DNA of 64,000 bases from Epibacterium ulvae (GTDB lineage Bacteria; Pseudomonadota; Alphaproteobacteria; Rhodobacterales; Rhodobacteraceae). The notes below the pieces were generated by a model that worked only from the letters and a program-made list of their open reading frames with translations, ran no database searches and was not told where the DNA came from. The stretch is from NCBI RefSeq assembly GCF_018678075.1, contig NZ_JAHHIR010000033.1:82036-146035 (forward strand), in the 5' to 3' direction. Both the position numbers and the translations under genes were made by a program. Positions 17,380 through 26,012 of this stretch are shown here, in pieces (position 1 is the first letter of the stretch; each line of letters begins with the position of its first letter).

Positions 17380-18174
17380 ATGCCCATTGCCACCATTGGA
17401 GAGATCGACCTTCACTACCGTCTGGACGGCCCCGAGACAGGCGCGCCCTTGGTGTTTATCCACGCGTTGGGCACCCGGCTCGATCTTTGGGATGAAGTGG
17501 TCGACCGCCTGCCCGGCGGGTTGCGGGTCTTGCGTTTGGACCTGCGTGGCCACGGGCACTCCAGCGCGCCAGATGCGCCCTACAGCATGGGCGCGTTGAT
17601 CAAGGACGTCGAGGGCCTGTTGGACCAGCTCATGATCCGCGATGCCGTGTGTGTTGGCCTGTCAATCGGCGGCATGATTGCGCAGGGGCTGGCGGTGAAA
17701 CGCCTTGATCAGATCCGGGGGCTGGTGCTGTCAAACACGGCTGCAAAGATCGCCACGCCTGCGACTTGGAAAGACCGGATCGCATTGATTGACGACAAGG
17801 GCCTGTCGGCCATTGCGGACCCGACGCTGGATCGCTGGCTGGCCCGCAGCAACCGACAAGGCCCGCTGGCCGATCGGCTGCGCGCCATGATCACCTCAAC
17901 TTCTCAGGCTGGCTACATCGGCTGTTGCGCGGCGATTTCAGGCACTGATTTCTACACACCAACCAGCGGGCTGCGCCTGCCGACGCTGGGGATTTGCGGC
18001 ACCGAAGACGGGTCAACCCCGGCGGATCTGGTGCGCGAAACCGTGGACCTGATCCCCGGCAGCCAGTTTCACCTGATCCGCAAATCCGGTCACATGCCCT
18101 GTGTCGAACAGCCGGAAGAATTTACCGTCCATCTGGTGGAGTTCTTGCAACAGATCGGCCATATCGAGCCTTAA
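17380..18174 (+). CDS. pcaD: 3-oxoadipate enol-lactonase
   Basis: Alpha/beta hydrolase that converts 3-oxoadipate enol-lactone to 3-oxoadipate in the beta-ketoadipate pathway. The nucleophile is Ser95 in GLSIGG, and the catalytic His is in KSGHMPCVEQPEEF. The ATG at 17380 has an AGGAG site and gives 264 residues, the normal length; the longer frame from 17338 is rejected. It is followed by pcaB after 23 nt. The rest of the pathway (pcaHG, pcaC, pcaIJ, pcaF) is not in this window. Confidence 0.9.
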   Translation: MPIATIGEIDLHYRLDGPETGAPLVFIHALGTRLDLWDEVVDRLPGGLRVLRLDLRGHGHSSAPDAPYSMGALIKDVEGLLDQLMIRDAVCVGLSIGGMIAQGLAVKRLDQIRGLVLSNTAAKIATPATWKDRIALIDDKGLSAIADPTLDRWLARSNRQGPLADRLRAMITSTSQAGYIGCCAAISGTDFYTPTSGLRLPTLGICGTEDGSTPADLVRETVDLIPGSQFHLIRKSGHMPCVEQPEEFTVHLVEFLQQIGHIEP

Positions 18175-18197
18175 TCGAGACGCTACAGGAGGCCCAG

Positions 18198-19538
18198 ATG
18201 GCCGCATCCCTTTTTGAAAGCCAGCTTTACAGCGGCGTGTTTGCTGCGGGCGACGCCGCGCGCCTGTTCTCAGACAGCGCCGAAGTGCGCGCCATGCTGC
18301 TGGTCGAAGGGGCCCTGGCCAAGGCACAAGGCGCATTGGGCGTCATCCCCGCCGACAGCGCCGCCGCGATCCAACGCGCGGTTATGGAAGTGGCCATTGA
18401 TCCAGGTGCGTTGCGGGCAGAGACCGCACAAAACGGCGTTCCAGTTCCCGCGCTGGTGGCCGCCTTTCGGGATGAGATGAACGCGCCCGAACATGCGCAA
18501 TACGTCCATTGGGGCGCCACGTCGCAGGATATCATGGACACTGCCCTAATGCTGCGCCTGCGTCAGGTGCTGGCACTGATCGAGGCCGATGTAAAAACAA
18601 CGGTCGTGCAACTGGCCGCGTTGGCGGACACCCATGCAGATCGACCCATCGCCGGGCGCAGTTTTGGGCTTCATGCGGCACCAACCTCATTTGGCGCAAT
18701 TGTCGCAAGCTGGGGCGCGCCCTTGCTGGATGCGCTGGAGGAATTGCCACAGTTGCGGTCGTCAAATCTGCTGGTCTCGTTGTCCGGGGCCATCGGCACA
18801 GGTGGCGCCCTGGGGGGCCAAGCACACGAGACCCGCGCGGCGCTTGCAGCCGGTCTTGCCCTGTCTGACCCCAAACGCAGCTGGCACACGGACCGCGGGC
18901 CTATCTTGCGCCTTGTGGGTTGGATGCACCGCGTGACCCTTGCCCTCGCCAAATTGGGTCAGGACTGTCAGGCCATGGTGCAAACCGGGATTGAGACTGT
19001 GAAAATTGCCCAAGGTGGCAGCTCTTCGACCCTACCGCACAAGCAAAACCCGGTCACCGCTGCCAAACTGGTCGCCCTTGCCCATCACAGCACCGGGTTA
19101 CACGCGAGCCTGCAGATCAGCGCCCCCCATCAGTATCAACGCGACGCCTCTGCTTGGTTCGCAGAATGGTTAAGCCTGCCGTCATTGGTTTTGACCGCTG
19201 CGACCGCCGCTCAAAGTGCTGCTGCCCTCAGCAAGGCAATTGCCCCGCGCATTGATCAAATCAACATCGATTTATCGCGTAATTTCTATGTGATCCATTC
19301 TGAAGCGTTGACTTTCGCCTTAACCGCCCGATTTACTCGACCCGAGGCGCAGGCTATCGTTAAAAGACTATGCGCCGAAGCGATGACCCAAGGCGTATCA
19401 CTTTCTCAAGTTGCAATGGAACAGTTTCCGGATCTTACCCTGGATCAGGTGTTTGATCCGATCCGCCAGATGGGGACCGCTCCGATCGAAGCGCGCGCAT
19501 TTTCAAAACGCGCACAGGCATATTCAAAGCCCGACTAA
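18198..19538 (+). CDS. pcaB: 3-carboxy-cis,cis-muconate cycloisomerase
   Basis: Member of the fumarase/aspartase superfamily that closes 3-carboxy-cis,cis-muconate to the lactone. The superfamily signature appears as GSSSTLPHKQNP at about residues 274-285, and HWGATSQDIMDT is the upstream active-site loop. The start at 18198 has AGGAGG 5 nt before it and gives 446 residues, in the family range; the longer frame overlaps pcaD and is rejected. It ends the plus-strand catabolic run. Confidence 0.92.
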   Translation: MAASLFESQLYSGVFAAGDAARLFSDSAEVRAMLLVEGALAKAQGALGVIPADSAAAIQRAVMEVAIDPGALRAETAQNGVPVPALVAAFRDEMNAPEHAQYVHWGATSQDIMDTALMLRLRQVLALIEADVKTTVVQLAALADTHADRPIAGRSFGLHAAPTSFGAIVASWGAPLLDALEELPQLRSSNLLVSLSGAIGTGGALGGQAHETRAALAAGLALSDPKRSWHTDRGPILRLVGWMHRVTLALAKLGQDCQAMVQTGIETVKIAQGGSSSTLPHKQNPVTAAKLVALAHHSTGLHASLQISAPHQYQRDASAWFAEWLSLPSLVLTAATAAQSAAALSKAIAPRIDQINIDLSRNFYVIHSEALTFALTARFTRPEAQAIVKRLCAEAMTQGVSLSQVAMEQFPDLTLDQVFDPIRQMGTAPIEARAFSKRAQAYSKPD

Positions 19539-19856
19539 CGCGAGCGCGGACCACGCTCAAACACTGCTAAAGATAGAAAATCAAATCTGACCCGAATGCC
19601 CATTAATACACTTTTGTGAAATTTAGGGAGGCCGTTCAAATCATACACTTAGCTTGGGAAAGCCTTCACCAAGGTCTGGCTCAGAGCAGCACCGAAGCCC
19701 TTGCAATATCTTTAACTTTGCAAAATCAACATGATGCAAGAGAACGCAGCAAGCTATCGTTCGATTAGAATATCCGCTTCAAAGGTCTAGCCTATACTAG
19801 ACTTTTTATGCAATATGCCGACAATCCTCCATAACGAGCAACAGAACTTTACGATT
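19539..19856. other. Intergenic region before the ArsR gene
   Basis: About 318 bp without a supported gene. It is AT-richer than the flanks. The only clear structures are the inverted repeat and -10-like element at 19786-19801; no terminator with a T-run was seen after pcaB. Confidence 0.5.
19786..19801. promoter_or_regulatory. Inverted repeat over a -10 element before the ArsR gene
   Basis: TCTAG (19786-19790) and CTAGA (19797-19801) form a perfect dyad around CCTATA, and a TATACT -10-like hexamer (19793-19798) lies within it. No good -35 was found at 17 bp. It is placed 56 nt before the repressor gene, as expected for an autoregulatory site. Confidence 0.4.
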
Positions 19857-20213
19857 ATGAATATCTCAACCCAAACACCGAAACCCGCACCCGCAGACAT
19901 GTCGACCAACGCAGCCTCCGCCGCTGCATTCCTTAAAGCATTGGCGCACGAAGGCCGTTTGATGATTTTATGTCATCTCGTTGATGGTGAGCGTTCTGTG
20001 GGCGAGTTGGAGAACTTATTAGGCTTACGCCAAGCCGCTGTCAGCCAAATGCTCGCACGTCTGCGCGATGAAGGCATGGTTCACACACGGCGCGCGGGAA
20101 AAACCGTCTATTACAGCCTCAAAGATCAAAACGCTGCGCAAGTCCTTGATCTGCTTCACAGTTTATTCTGCGACAACGACACCCTACCATCGACTGCGGC
20201 CCAAACCTCCTAG
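19857..20213 (+). CDS. ArsR-family repressor with a SqrR/BigR-like cysteine pair
   Basis: A 118-residue winged-helix repressor. The recognition helix region is LRQAAVSQMLARLRDEGMVHTRRAGKTVYYSL. Two cysteines, Cys39 (in MILCHLVDGERSV) and Cys105 (in LLHSLFC), lie where the dithiol of the persulfide sensors SqrR/BigR lies, and the metal motif ELCVCDL of true ArsR is absent. I therefore infer sensing of reactive sulfur rather than metal. The ATG at 19857 is chosen; an upstream ATG at 19815 adds 14 residues. No sulfide-oxidation gene is adjacent. The 3' end overlaps the stop of the convergent ABC-like gene. Confidence 0.82.
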   Translation: MNISTQTPKPAPADMSTNAASAAAFLKALAHEGRLMILCHLVDGERSVGELENLLGLRQAAVSQMLARLRDEGMVHTRRAGKTVYYSLKDQNAAQVLDLLHSLFCDNDTLPSTAAQTS

Positions 20214-23200
20214 TTGGAGACATAGCCCGCGACAACCTGCAACAGCTTGAACGCTGTCGGGGCATCGTTCTCGACAACGGCGAGGAATTCTTCTTCGCCA
20301 ATGCGCAGGCAGGTCAGATCTGTTTTGGCCACCATGGTCAGCGCGCGCGGTTCGCGTCGGATCAGGCCCAATTCGCCAACCAAACGTCCCTGACCAAAGG
20401 TCACAATATATCGGTCATCCTGACCTGGTTGTGGCAGGTAAAAATCGGCCTCACCTTCGAGAATCATGTAGGCGCCATCTGATGCATCATCGTCTTTGTT
20501 AAAGATGACATGGCCCGATTTGGCATCATACCACCGCGCGCCAAAGGCTAACAGGCGCAGCTGGCGGCGATTTAGGCCCGAAAACAACTCTGTTTGCTCC
20601 AATGCGCGTAGTTTCCGGGCAAGGTCAGCGCTGGCAGCGCCATCTTCGACGGTCTCGATACGCACATCATCTGTAACAAGCCGCCCCTGTTGCAGCTCAT
20701 AATAGACATCAAACACCTCAGGCTTGGCGAATTCCGCGCTGAGATACACCAGCGTGGTGTCGGGCAGCAGTTTACGCAGGTTCTTATGCACCGCGATCCG
20801 CGTTTCCAGATCATAGCTGGCCATGGCGTCATCCAGGATCAGCAGATCCGGGCGTTTAACTGTTGCCCGTGAAAAGGCCAAAGGCTCGGCAAAACTGGCC
20901 GGCAGACCCTGCCCGCCCACCGCAATCGGCAGGTCAAAGATCAGCTCCACCACCAGATCGCGCAGCCCGTTGTCGATCAGTACCTGGGACACCAGCTTGT
21001 GCAGTTCTTCGCCTTTGGCTCCGGCTCCATCGGAGATTTTGCCAAACAATGCGTTTTCCAGAACCGTAAGCCCCGGTGCAAAGTTCGTCCTGGCGATCGG
21101 GACAAAGGTCTTTTGCAAGGCACCACGCATGTCATTGCCATGGGCGCGACGGAATTCCAGGATCTGTACTTTCATCTCGTCCGTAAAGGCCGGGCCGATT
21201 TTCTCGGCCGAGATCCGGAAGGGCACGATCAACAGCTGTGCCAGCTCAACCAGATCCAGCCCATCGGCCCCGTTTTTGCGCGACTTCTCTGTCAGGGCCA
21301 GCGCGGTTTCATATGTGCTGGAGCCGATCCCCAATTTGCGAAACAGCGGGTGATCCACTCCGTCGATGCCAAAGGTCTGGCGCAACATATCCACTACATC
21401 GTGGGTCAAGGCGACCAGATCGTTGACCAGCCCTAGCTCGCGCAGACGTTCCAGAAACTCGCGCTGTTGGATCAGCTGTTCTTCGGTCAGCGGCTGGCGG
21501 AGCGTTGCGTACAGCAGGTTTTCCGCAACCGGCATCGACGCGTTATAGTCCTGTGGTGAGAAGAAATGCGTGCAATCCTGCAAGCCTGCTTCCCGCACGG
21601 CGGCTTGGATTTGCGGACGCAAGGACACCAGCCGTTGTGCCAGTTCCGGATGCACCTCGCTTTCAAAACGCTGCTCCACCCCGCGCCGGAACAGATTGGT
21701 TTGCGATCCAATCCCCTCGACCAGCCGAAGCCACCATTCCCGCAGTTCATTTTCACTGTTGAGACGCGCCAGCCCCGGTTCGAGCCACTGTGTATCGATG
21801 GGGTCGTGACTGTTGCCCGCCTTGATCGCGTCCCGATTGCGCTGCGCGTCAACGGCGCTGCCCTGTGGTCGCAGACGCATCGGCATCAGCACGTTATCAC
21901 CAAAAGTGCCCTGAAACAGAATGGGGCGCGACGTCGCATATCCAACCCGCGCCGCAAGAACCGCCTGATGCAGCTGGCGCAGGTCATGCCCTGCCAATGT
22001 CACCGTCCCGGCTGATGGCAAAAGCTCACGCGTCAAAAGCTGCGCGAGGGCCCGGCGATCCTCTTCGGACGGGGCCGCGATACCGACCACTTTGCCCTTT
22101 GGCAGGTCAGCATTCAGGTCTTCTAGAACCAGATTACCATCCGCGTCCCGAACATTCACATTTCGCAATATGACGTCGCCCTGCAGACGTTCAATCACCT
22201 CTGGATCACCTTGCATCAAATGGGCATCGACCATGCCAGATGGCGCAAACCGTTCCTGGATCACATCCCAACGCAGCCCCATGTCCTGGGTCTGGTTGTA
22301 ATAGGTCAGCAGCTCCTTCCAAGGCGAAGCCAGGTCTTTGTAAGCTGCCAATGCGGCGACAAGCGCCCCAAGCGAGACCTTGCCTTGCAGCACCAGAAAA
22401 CCACCAACGGCATAAAAGAAAAACGGCGTGAGCTGCGTGATGAAGTTATTGATAAACTTCATGAAAAACTTCTTTTTGTAGATATCAAATCGGATATCGT
22501 ACAACCGCCCCAGACGCTCCGTGATCACCGCCAACCGGTATCTCCAACCGCCGTTGATCCGCAAGGTCGAGGCCCCCGCGGCGCTCTCCCCAATTTCCGA
22601 GGCCAGGGCGCGCACCTGATGAATACGCTTCTTGTTCAACAGATTGATCCGACGCTGCAAAACGGGGATCAACCACCCCTGCAAAGGGATCAGCGCAATC
22701 GCCGCCAGACCAAACCAGAAATTTTGGGAGAACAGAAAAAACAGGATCGTCAGCATCTGCCCGGCCTGCAGCACCGGCTGGCTGATTGCATCCCCCATCA
22801 ACCCGCCCATCGGCTCGCTTTCAGAGGTGACCATGGACACCAATTCACCCTGACTGACCCGTTCAAAATAGGGCTGTGGGAACCGCAGAACCCGTTCGAT
22901 CAGTTGAAAGCGGTAGCGGCGCAACATACGCTCTGCCAGGAACCCCTTCATCGTGTTGATCCGCATTTTCAGCAGACCGTGACAGAGAACCGAGACCAGA
23001 AAGGCTGCGCACAAGAACCAAAGGTAATGCAACTGCTCCAGTTCGTACCCCATCACGGAAATGGTGGAGGTCTGCGAGCCGATGGCATCGTTGATAATCC
23101 GCTTGGGCAGTTCAAGCGTCAGATACAACAGAGGAAATAAACAGGATGTCACCACAAGCAGCACGAGTTGATCGCGCTTGGAGTACTTCCAGATAAACTT

Positions 23201-23254
23201 AAAAAGAGACCGTTCGATGACCCTGCTCCCGATTGTGGCATCGGCCACGTACAT
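20210..23254 (-). CDS. Degenerate ABC-transporter-like protein with a cNMP-binding domain
   Basis: A 1014-residue inner-membrane protein. Residues about 20-335 form an ABC exporter-type membrane domain with six spans, followed by an ABC nucleotide-binding fold (360-860) and a cyclic-nucleotide-binding domain (about 885-1010, with VGELGLIRREPRALT). The ATPase motifs are broken: the Walker A site reads GIAAPSEEDRRA (391-402) with no GK[ST]; the signature region reads GLPASFAEPLAFSRA (783-797), not LSGGQ; Walker B ends LLILDDA with Asp809 where Glu is catalytic; and the H-loop histidine is replaced (YLSAEF, 837-842). About 320 extra residues lie between the Q-loop region (about 445) and the signature. 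It is intact in frame, so it is a conserved-looking pseudo-transporter and not a pseudogene. Its function is unknown; a cNMP-controlled membrane scaffold is one possibility. Confidence 0.85.
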   Translation of the reverse strand: MYVADATIGSRVIERSLFKFIWKYSKRDQLVLLVVTSCLFPLLYLTLELPKRIINDAIGSQTSTISVMGYELEQLHYLWFLCAAFLVSVLCHGLLKMRINTMKGFLAERMLRRYRFQLIERVLRFPQPYFERVSQGELVSMVTSESEPMGGLMGDAISQPVLQAGQMLTILFFLFSQNFWFGLAAIALIPLQGWLIPVLQRRINLLNKKRIHQVRALASEIGESAAGASTLRINGGWRYRLAVITERLGRLYDIRFDIYKKKFFMKFINNFITQLTPFFFYAVGGFLVLQGKVSLGALVAALAAYKDLASPWKELLTYYNQTQDMGLRWDVIQERFAPSGMVDAHLMQGDPEVIERLQGDVILRNVNVRDADGNLVLEDLNADLPKGKVVGIAAPSEEDRRALAQLLTRELLPSAGTVTLAGHDLRQLHQAVLAARVGYATSRPILFQGTFGDNVLMPMRLRPQGSAVDAQRNRDAIKAGNSHDPIDTQWLEPGLARLNSENELREWWLRLVEGIGSQTNLFRRGVEQRFESEVHPELAQRLVSLRPQIQAAVREAGLQDCTHFFSPQDYNASMPVAENLLYATLRQPLTEEQLIQQREFLERLRELGLVNDLVALTHDVVDMLRQTFGIDGVDHPLFRKLGIGSSTYETALALTEKSRKNGADGLDLVELAQLLIVPFRISAEKIGPAFTDEMKVQILEFRRAHGNDMRGALQKTFVPIARTNFAPGLTVLENALFGKISDGAGAKGEELHKLVSQVLIDNGLRDLVVELIFDLPIAVGGQGLPASFAEPLAFSRATVKRPDLLILDDAMASYDLETRIAVHKNLRKLLPDTTLVYLSAEFAKPEVFDVYYELQQGRLVTDDVRIETVEDGAASADLARKLRALEQTELFSGLNRRQLRLLAFGARWYDAKSGHVIFNKDDDASDGAYMILEGEADFYLPQPGQDDRYIVTFGQGRLVGELGLIRREPRALTMVAKTDLTCLRIGEEEFLAVVENDAPTAFKLLQVVAGYVSN

Positions 23255-23400
23255 CTAGCCTTGGAATGACGTTACGCCAAGACCGACTTGTTACTGTTCC
23301 TTTTGTAAGTTCTGTGCATTCTTGCAACGAGCAGTGTTTGCCTATGCGATGAAAAACCGTAAGGTTCAAACGAATTCCGGGTCTCAAGAAGGACAAACCA

Positions 23401-23793
23401 TTGTCAGAACACGTCGCATCATTGCTTGCCTTGCTTCTGCTGTTGCAGGTCAAACATATGTTTGCGGATTTCTATTTACAGACCCCACGCATGCTTTCGG
23501 GCCGGAGCCTTTATTTTCATATGGGTCGCGCGCAACACGCCAGCGTCCATTTGATTGGAACCGCATGTGTTTTGACGATCATGTCCGCACCGCTGAAATT
23601 CGCTTTCATTATTTGTATTTTGGAATGGATTGCGCATTTCCACATCGACTTTGGCAAAGCGCGATACAATGAAATGAAAGATCTAAAACCGACTCAGTCC
23701 TTGTTTTGGTGGGCAATGGGCACCGACCAAGCGCTGCATCAAGCCACTTATCTAGGCATGGGCTGGGCTTGGTGCGTTTTTGTTTTGCCTTGA
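23401..23793 (+). CDS. DUF3307-like small membrane protein
   Basis: A 130-residue protein with about three hydrophobic segments. QVKHMFADFYLQTPRM near the N-terminus and HASVHLIGT, then IAHFHIDFGKARYN, resemble the DUF3307 family, in which conserved His and Asp residues line membrane helices. The start is a TTG at 23401 after AAGGA; no ATG is well placed. Function is unknown. It is divergent from the pseudo-ABC transporter gene, with about 146 bp between them. Confidence 0.7.
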   Translation: MSEHVASLLALLLLLQVKHMFADFYLQTPRMLSGRSLYFHMGRAQHASVHLIGTACVLTIMSAPLKFAFIICILEWIAHFHIDFGKARYNEMKDLKPTQSLFWWAMGTDQALHQATYLGMGWAWCVFVLP

Positions 23794-24239
23794 TGCATTT
23801 TCGTACCACGCCTCTTCACGATCAAGAGAGCGGCCGCGTCCGGTGACCTGGCGTTCGTCTTTCCGGACCTTTTGCAACATTCGCGCCCTATTATTCACAC
23901 CTTGTTTCTTTCGTGCTGTTGCCCTTTTCCGGCGCGCGACGGTTTAAACACATCACCGTGGTGTGACTTTGCCAAACGTCCGTCAATGAGTTTGCCCGTT
24001 TGGCGGTTAAATCGTGAAATTTTCAAACAGATACTTTATTGTTACCGCACAACATCGGTAACGTAGTTTTCAAAGACCAACCATTGGCGCTCTGACAACG
24101 TCCGCTGTGAAAAGGTTTGACGGGTGAAGGAAGCGCAAGCGATGCTGCAAAGCGAGATCAGAACTGGGAATACAATGCATCGCTGCCCAAAATACGAATA
24201 TTTGCGCATTCAACCAAACTGCGCGGGGGCAACGGCCTT
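23794..24239. other. Intergenic region before the peptide transporter operon
   Basis: About 446 bp without a supported gene. Apart from the inverted repeat at 24041-24062 I see no clear structure. An in-frame extension of the downstream ATPase gene back to 24117 is possible but starts with a stretch unlike ABC proteins. Confidence 0.5.
24041..24062. promoter_or_regulatory. Inverted repeat upstream of the peptide transporter operon
   Basis: GTTACCG (24041-24047) and CGGTAAC (24056-24062) form a perfect 7-bp dyad with an 8-nt spacer, about 180 nt before the first gene. The geometry is that of a repressor or activator operator; the cognate regulator is not in this window. Confidence 0.4.
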
Positions 24240-26012
24240 ATGACCTCCCTTCTTTCGGTGAATAACCTCAGCATTGCCTTCTCAGGGAATGCCCCGGTGG
24301 TCGAGGACGTGAGTTTCACGGTCGAAGAGGGGGAAACCCTGGCGCTGGTCGGTGAAAGCGGCTCGGGCAAGACCTTGACCTGTCGGGCGGCTTTAGGAAT
24401 TTTGCCGCGCACTGCCAAGCTCACCTCGGGTCAGATCATGTTGCGGTTGGATGACGGTCCGGTGGATCTGCTCACGCTCGACAAACGCGCGGTGCGTGAC
24501 ATTCGCGGTAATCAGGTCTCTATGATCTTCCAAGAACCGATGCGCTCGCTGTCGCCCTTGCACCGGATCGGCAATCAGGTGGTGGAGGTTCTGCACCTGC
24601 ACGGCGGCCCCTATGGCGCCAAAGCCAAACAAATCGTGTTGGATGTCTTTGAACAGGTGGGGTTTCCCAACCCTGAGCGCACCTATCGCTCGTATCCGTT
24701 TGAGCTTTCGGGCGGGATGCGCCAGCGCGCGATGATCGCCATGGCCATGGTAGCCCGTCCCAAGCTGATGATCGCAGATGAACCCACAACCGCACTGGAT
24801 GTCACAACCCAAGCACAGGTGCTGGGGCTAATGAAAGATCTGCAACAGCAGACCGGCATGGCGATGATCCTGGTGACCCATGATCTGGGTGTTGTTGCGA
24901 ATATGGCTGAAAAAATCGTGGTCATGCACAAGGGCAAGGTGATGGAGTCTGGCAACGCAACGCCCATCCTCAACGCGCCTGCCCACGCCTATACCAAAGC
25001 CTTGATCAAGGCGGCGCCACGTATTCCCGACGACCCCGTGCCGGTGTTGCCCACATCTGGCCATGACGTGATCCTAGAAATGAAATCGGTGGCCAAGACA
25101 TATGCGCTGCGCTCTGGTCGGGGCTGGTCGGGCGCACTTAAGGTCCATGCCTGTCGCGGTGTGGATCTGACATTGCCACGGGGCAAGACGCTGGCAATCG
25201 TGGGGGAGAGCGGATCTGGCAAAACCACCGCCGCCCGCATTGCTTTGGGTGCCGAGCTTCCAGATCCCGGCGGTGAGGTTCTGTTTCGCAGCACACCGGA
25301 CGGCGACGCCCTGCCCGTGCATGCCATGGACCACGCAACGCGCATGACGTTCCAACGCGAAGCGCAGATGGTGTTTCAAGATCCCTACTCCTCGCTCAGC
25401 CCGAGGATGCGCATTCAGGACGCGCTGACCGAACCTTTGGAAATTCACAATATCGGAAACCGCGCCGAGCAGCGTGAAAAAGCTGCCAACCTGCTGTGCC
25501 TTGTGGGTTTGGGTCCTGATATGCTGCTGCGCTACCCGCATGCCTTCTCTGGCGGTCAACGCCAACGCCTGTCGATTGCCCGCGCGCTGATGCTGGATCC
25601 TAAATTGCTGGTCTGTGACGAGCCGACCTCGGCCTTGGATGTGTCCGTGCAAGAACAGATCCTGCAACTGCTCGAAGAGATCCGAAATCAGAAGAAACTG
25701 TCATATCTGTTCATCAGTCACGACCTTGCTGTGGTTGCGCGGATCGCCGATGAAGTTGCCGTAATGCGACGCGGATTGGTGGTTGAACAGGCGCCCCCTG
25801 ACACGCTTTTTTACAATCCTCAACATCCCTACACCAAAGCGCTGATTGCCGCCCAACCGGAGCCCGAGATCGATCGCCCGATTGATCTGAAACTCGTAGC
25901 CCAAGGGGCCGGCATGCCCGACCGCTGGCCCGACGCCTATCGGTTCGACGGCAACGACGCCCCTCCGCTGGTTCATGTGGAACCCGGACATAAAGTGAGA
26001 TGTCATGTTTAA
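24240..26012 (+). CDS. Peptide ABC transporter, fused double ATPase (YejF-like)
   Basis: A 590-residue cytoplasmic ATPase with two ABC domains in one chain. The first has Walker A GESGSGKT (38-45) and signature LSGGMRQR; the second has another GESGSGKT and FSGGQRQR. Each is followed by the oligopeptide-transporter C-terminal extension. Such fusions power Yej/microcin C-type and some Opp/Dpp-type importers. The ATG at 24240 is chosen since the protein then begins in the usual way (MTSLLSVNNLSIAF). It overlaps the binding-protein gene by 8 nt, and four further genes follow in one operon. Confidence 0.9.
   Translation: MTSLLSVNNLSIAFSGNAPVVEDVSFTVEEGETLALVGESGSGKTLTCRAALGILPRTAKLTSGQIMLRLDDGPVDLLTLDKRAVRDIRGNQVSMIFQEPMRSLSPLHRIGNQVVEVLHLHGGPYGAKAKQIVLDVFEQVGFPNPERTYRSYPFELSGGMRQRAMIAMAMVARPKLMIADEPTTALDVTTQAQVLGLMKDLQQQTGMAMILVTHDLGVVANMAEKIVVMHKGKVMESGNATPILNAPAHAYTKALIKAAPRIPDDPVPVLPTSGHDVILEMKSVAKTYALRSGRGWSGALKVHACRGVDLTLPRGKTLAIVGESGSGKTTAARIALGAELPDPGGEVLFRSTPDGDALPVHAMDHATRMTFQREAQMVFQDPYSSLSPRMRIQDALTEPLEIHNIGNRAEQREKAANLLCLVGLGPDMLLRYPHAFSGGQRQRLSIARALMLDPKLLVCDEPTSALDVSVQEQILQLLEEIRNQKKLSYLFISHDLAVVARIADEVAVMRRGLVVEQAPPDTLFYNPQHPYTKALIAAQPEPEIDRPIDLKLVAQGAGMPDRWPDAYRFDGNDAPPLVHVEPGHKVRCHV

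Noticed and set aside
22211..23140. 309-residue plus-strand frame opposite the pseudo-ABC gene
   Set aside because: It is rich in Gln, Arg and His with no recognisable fold and no ribosome site, as expected for an antisense shadow.
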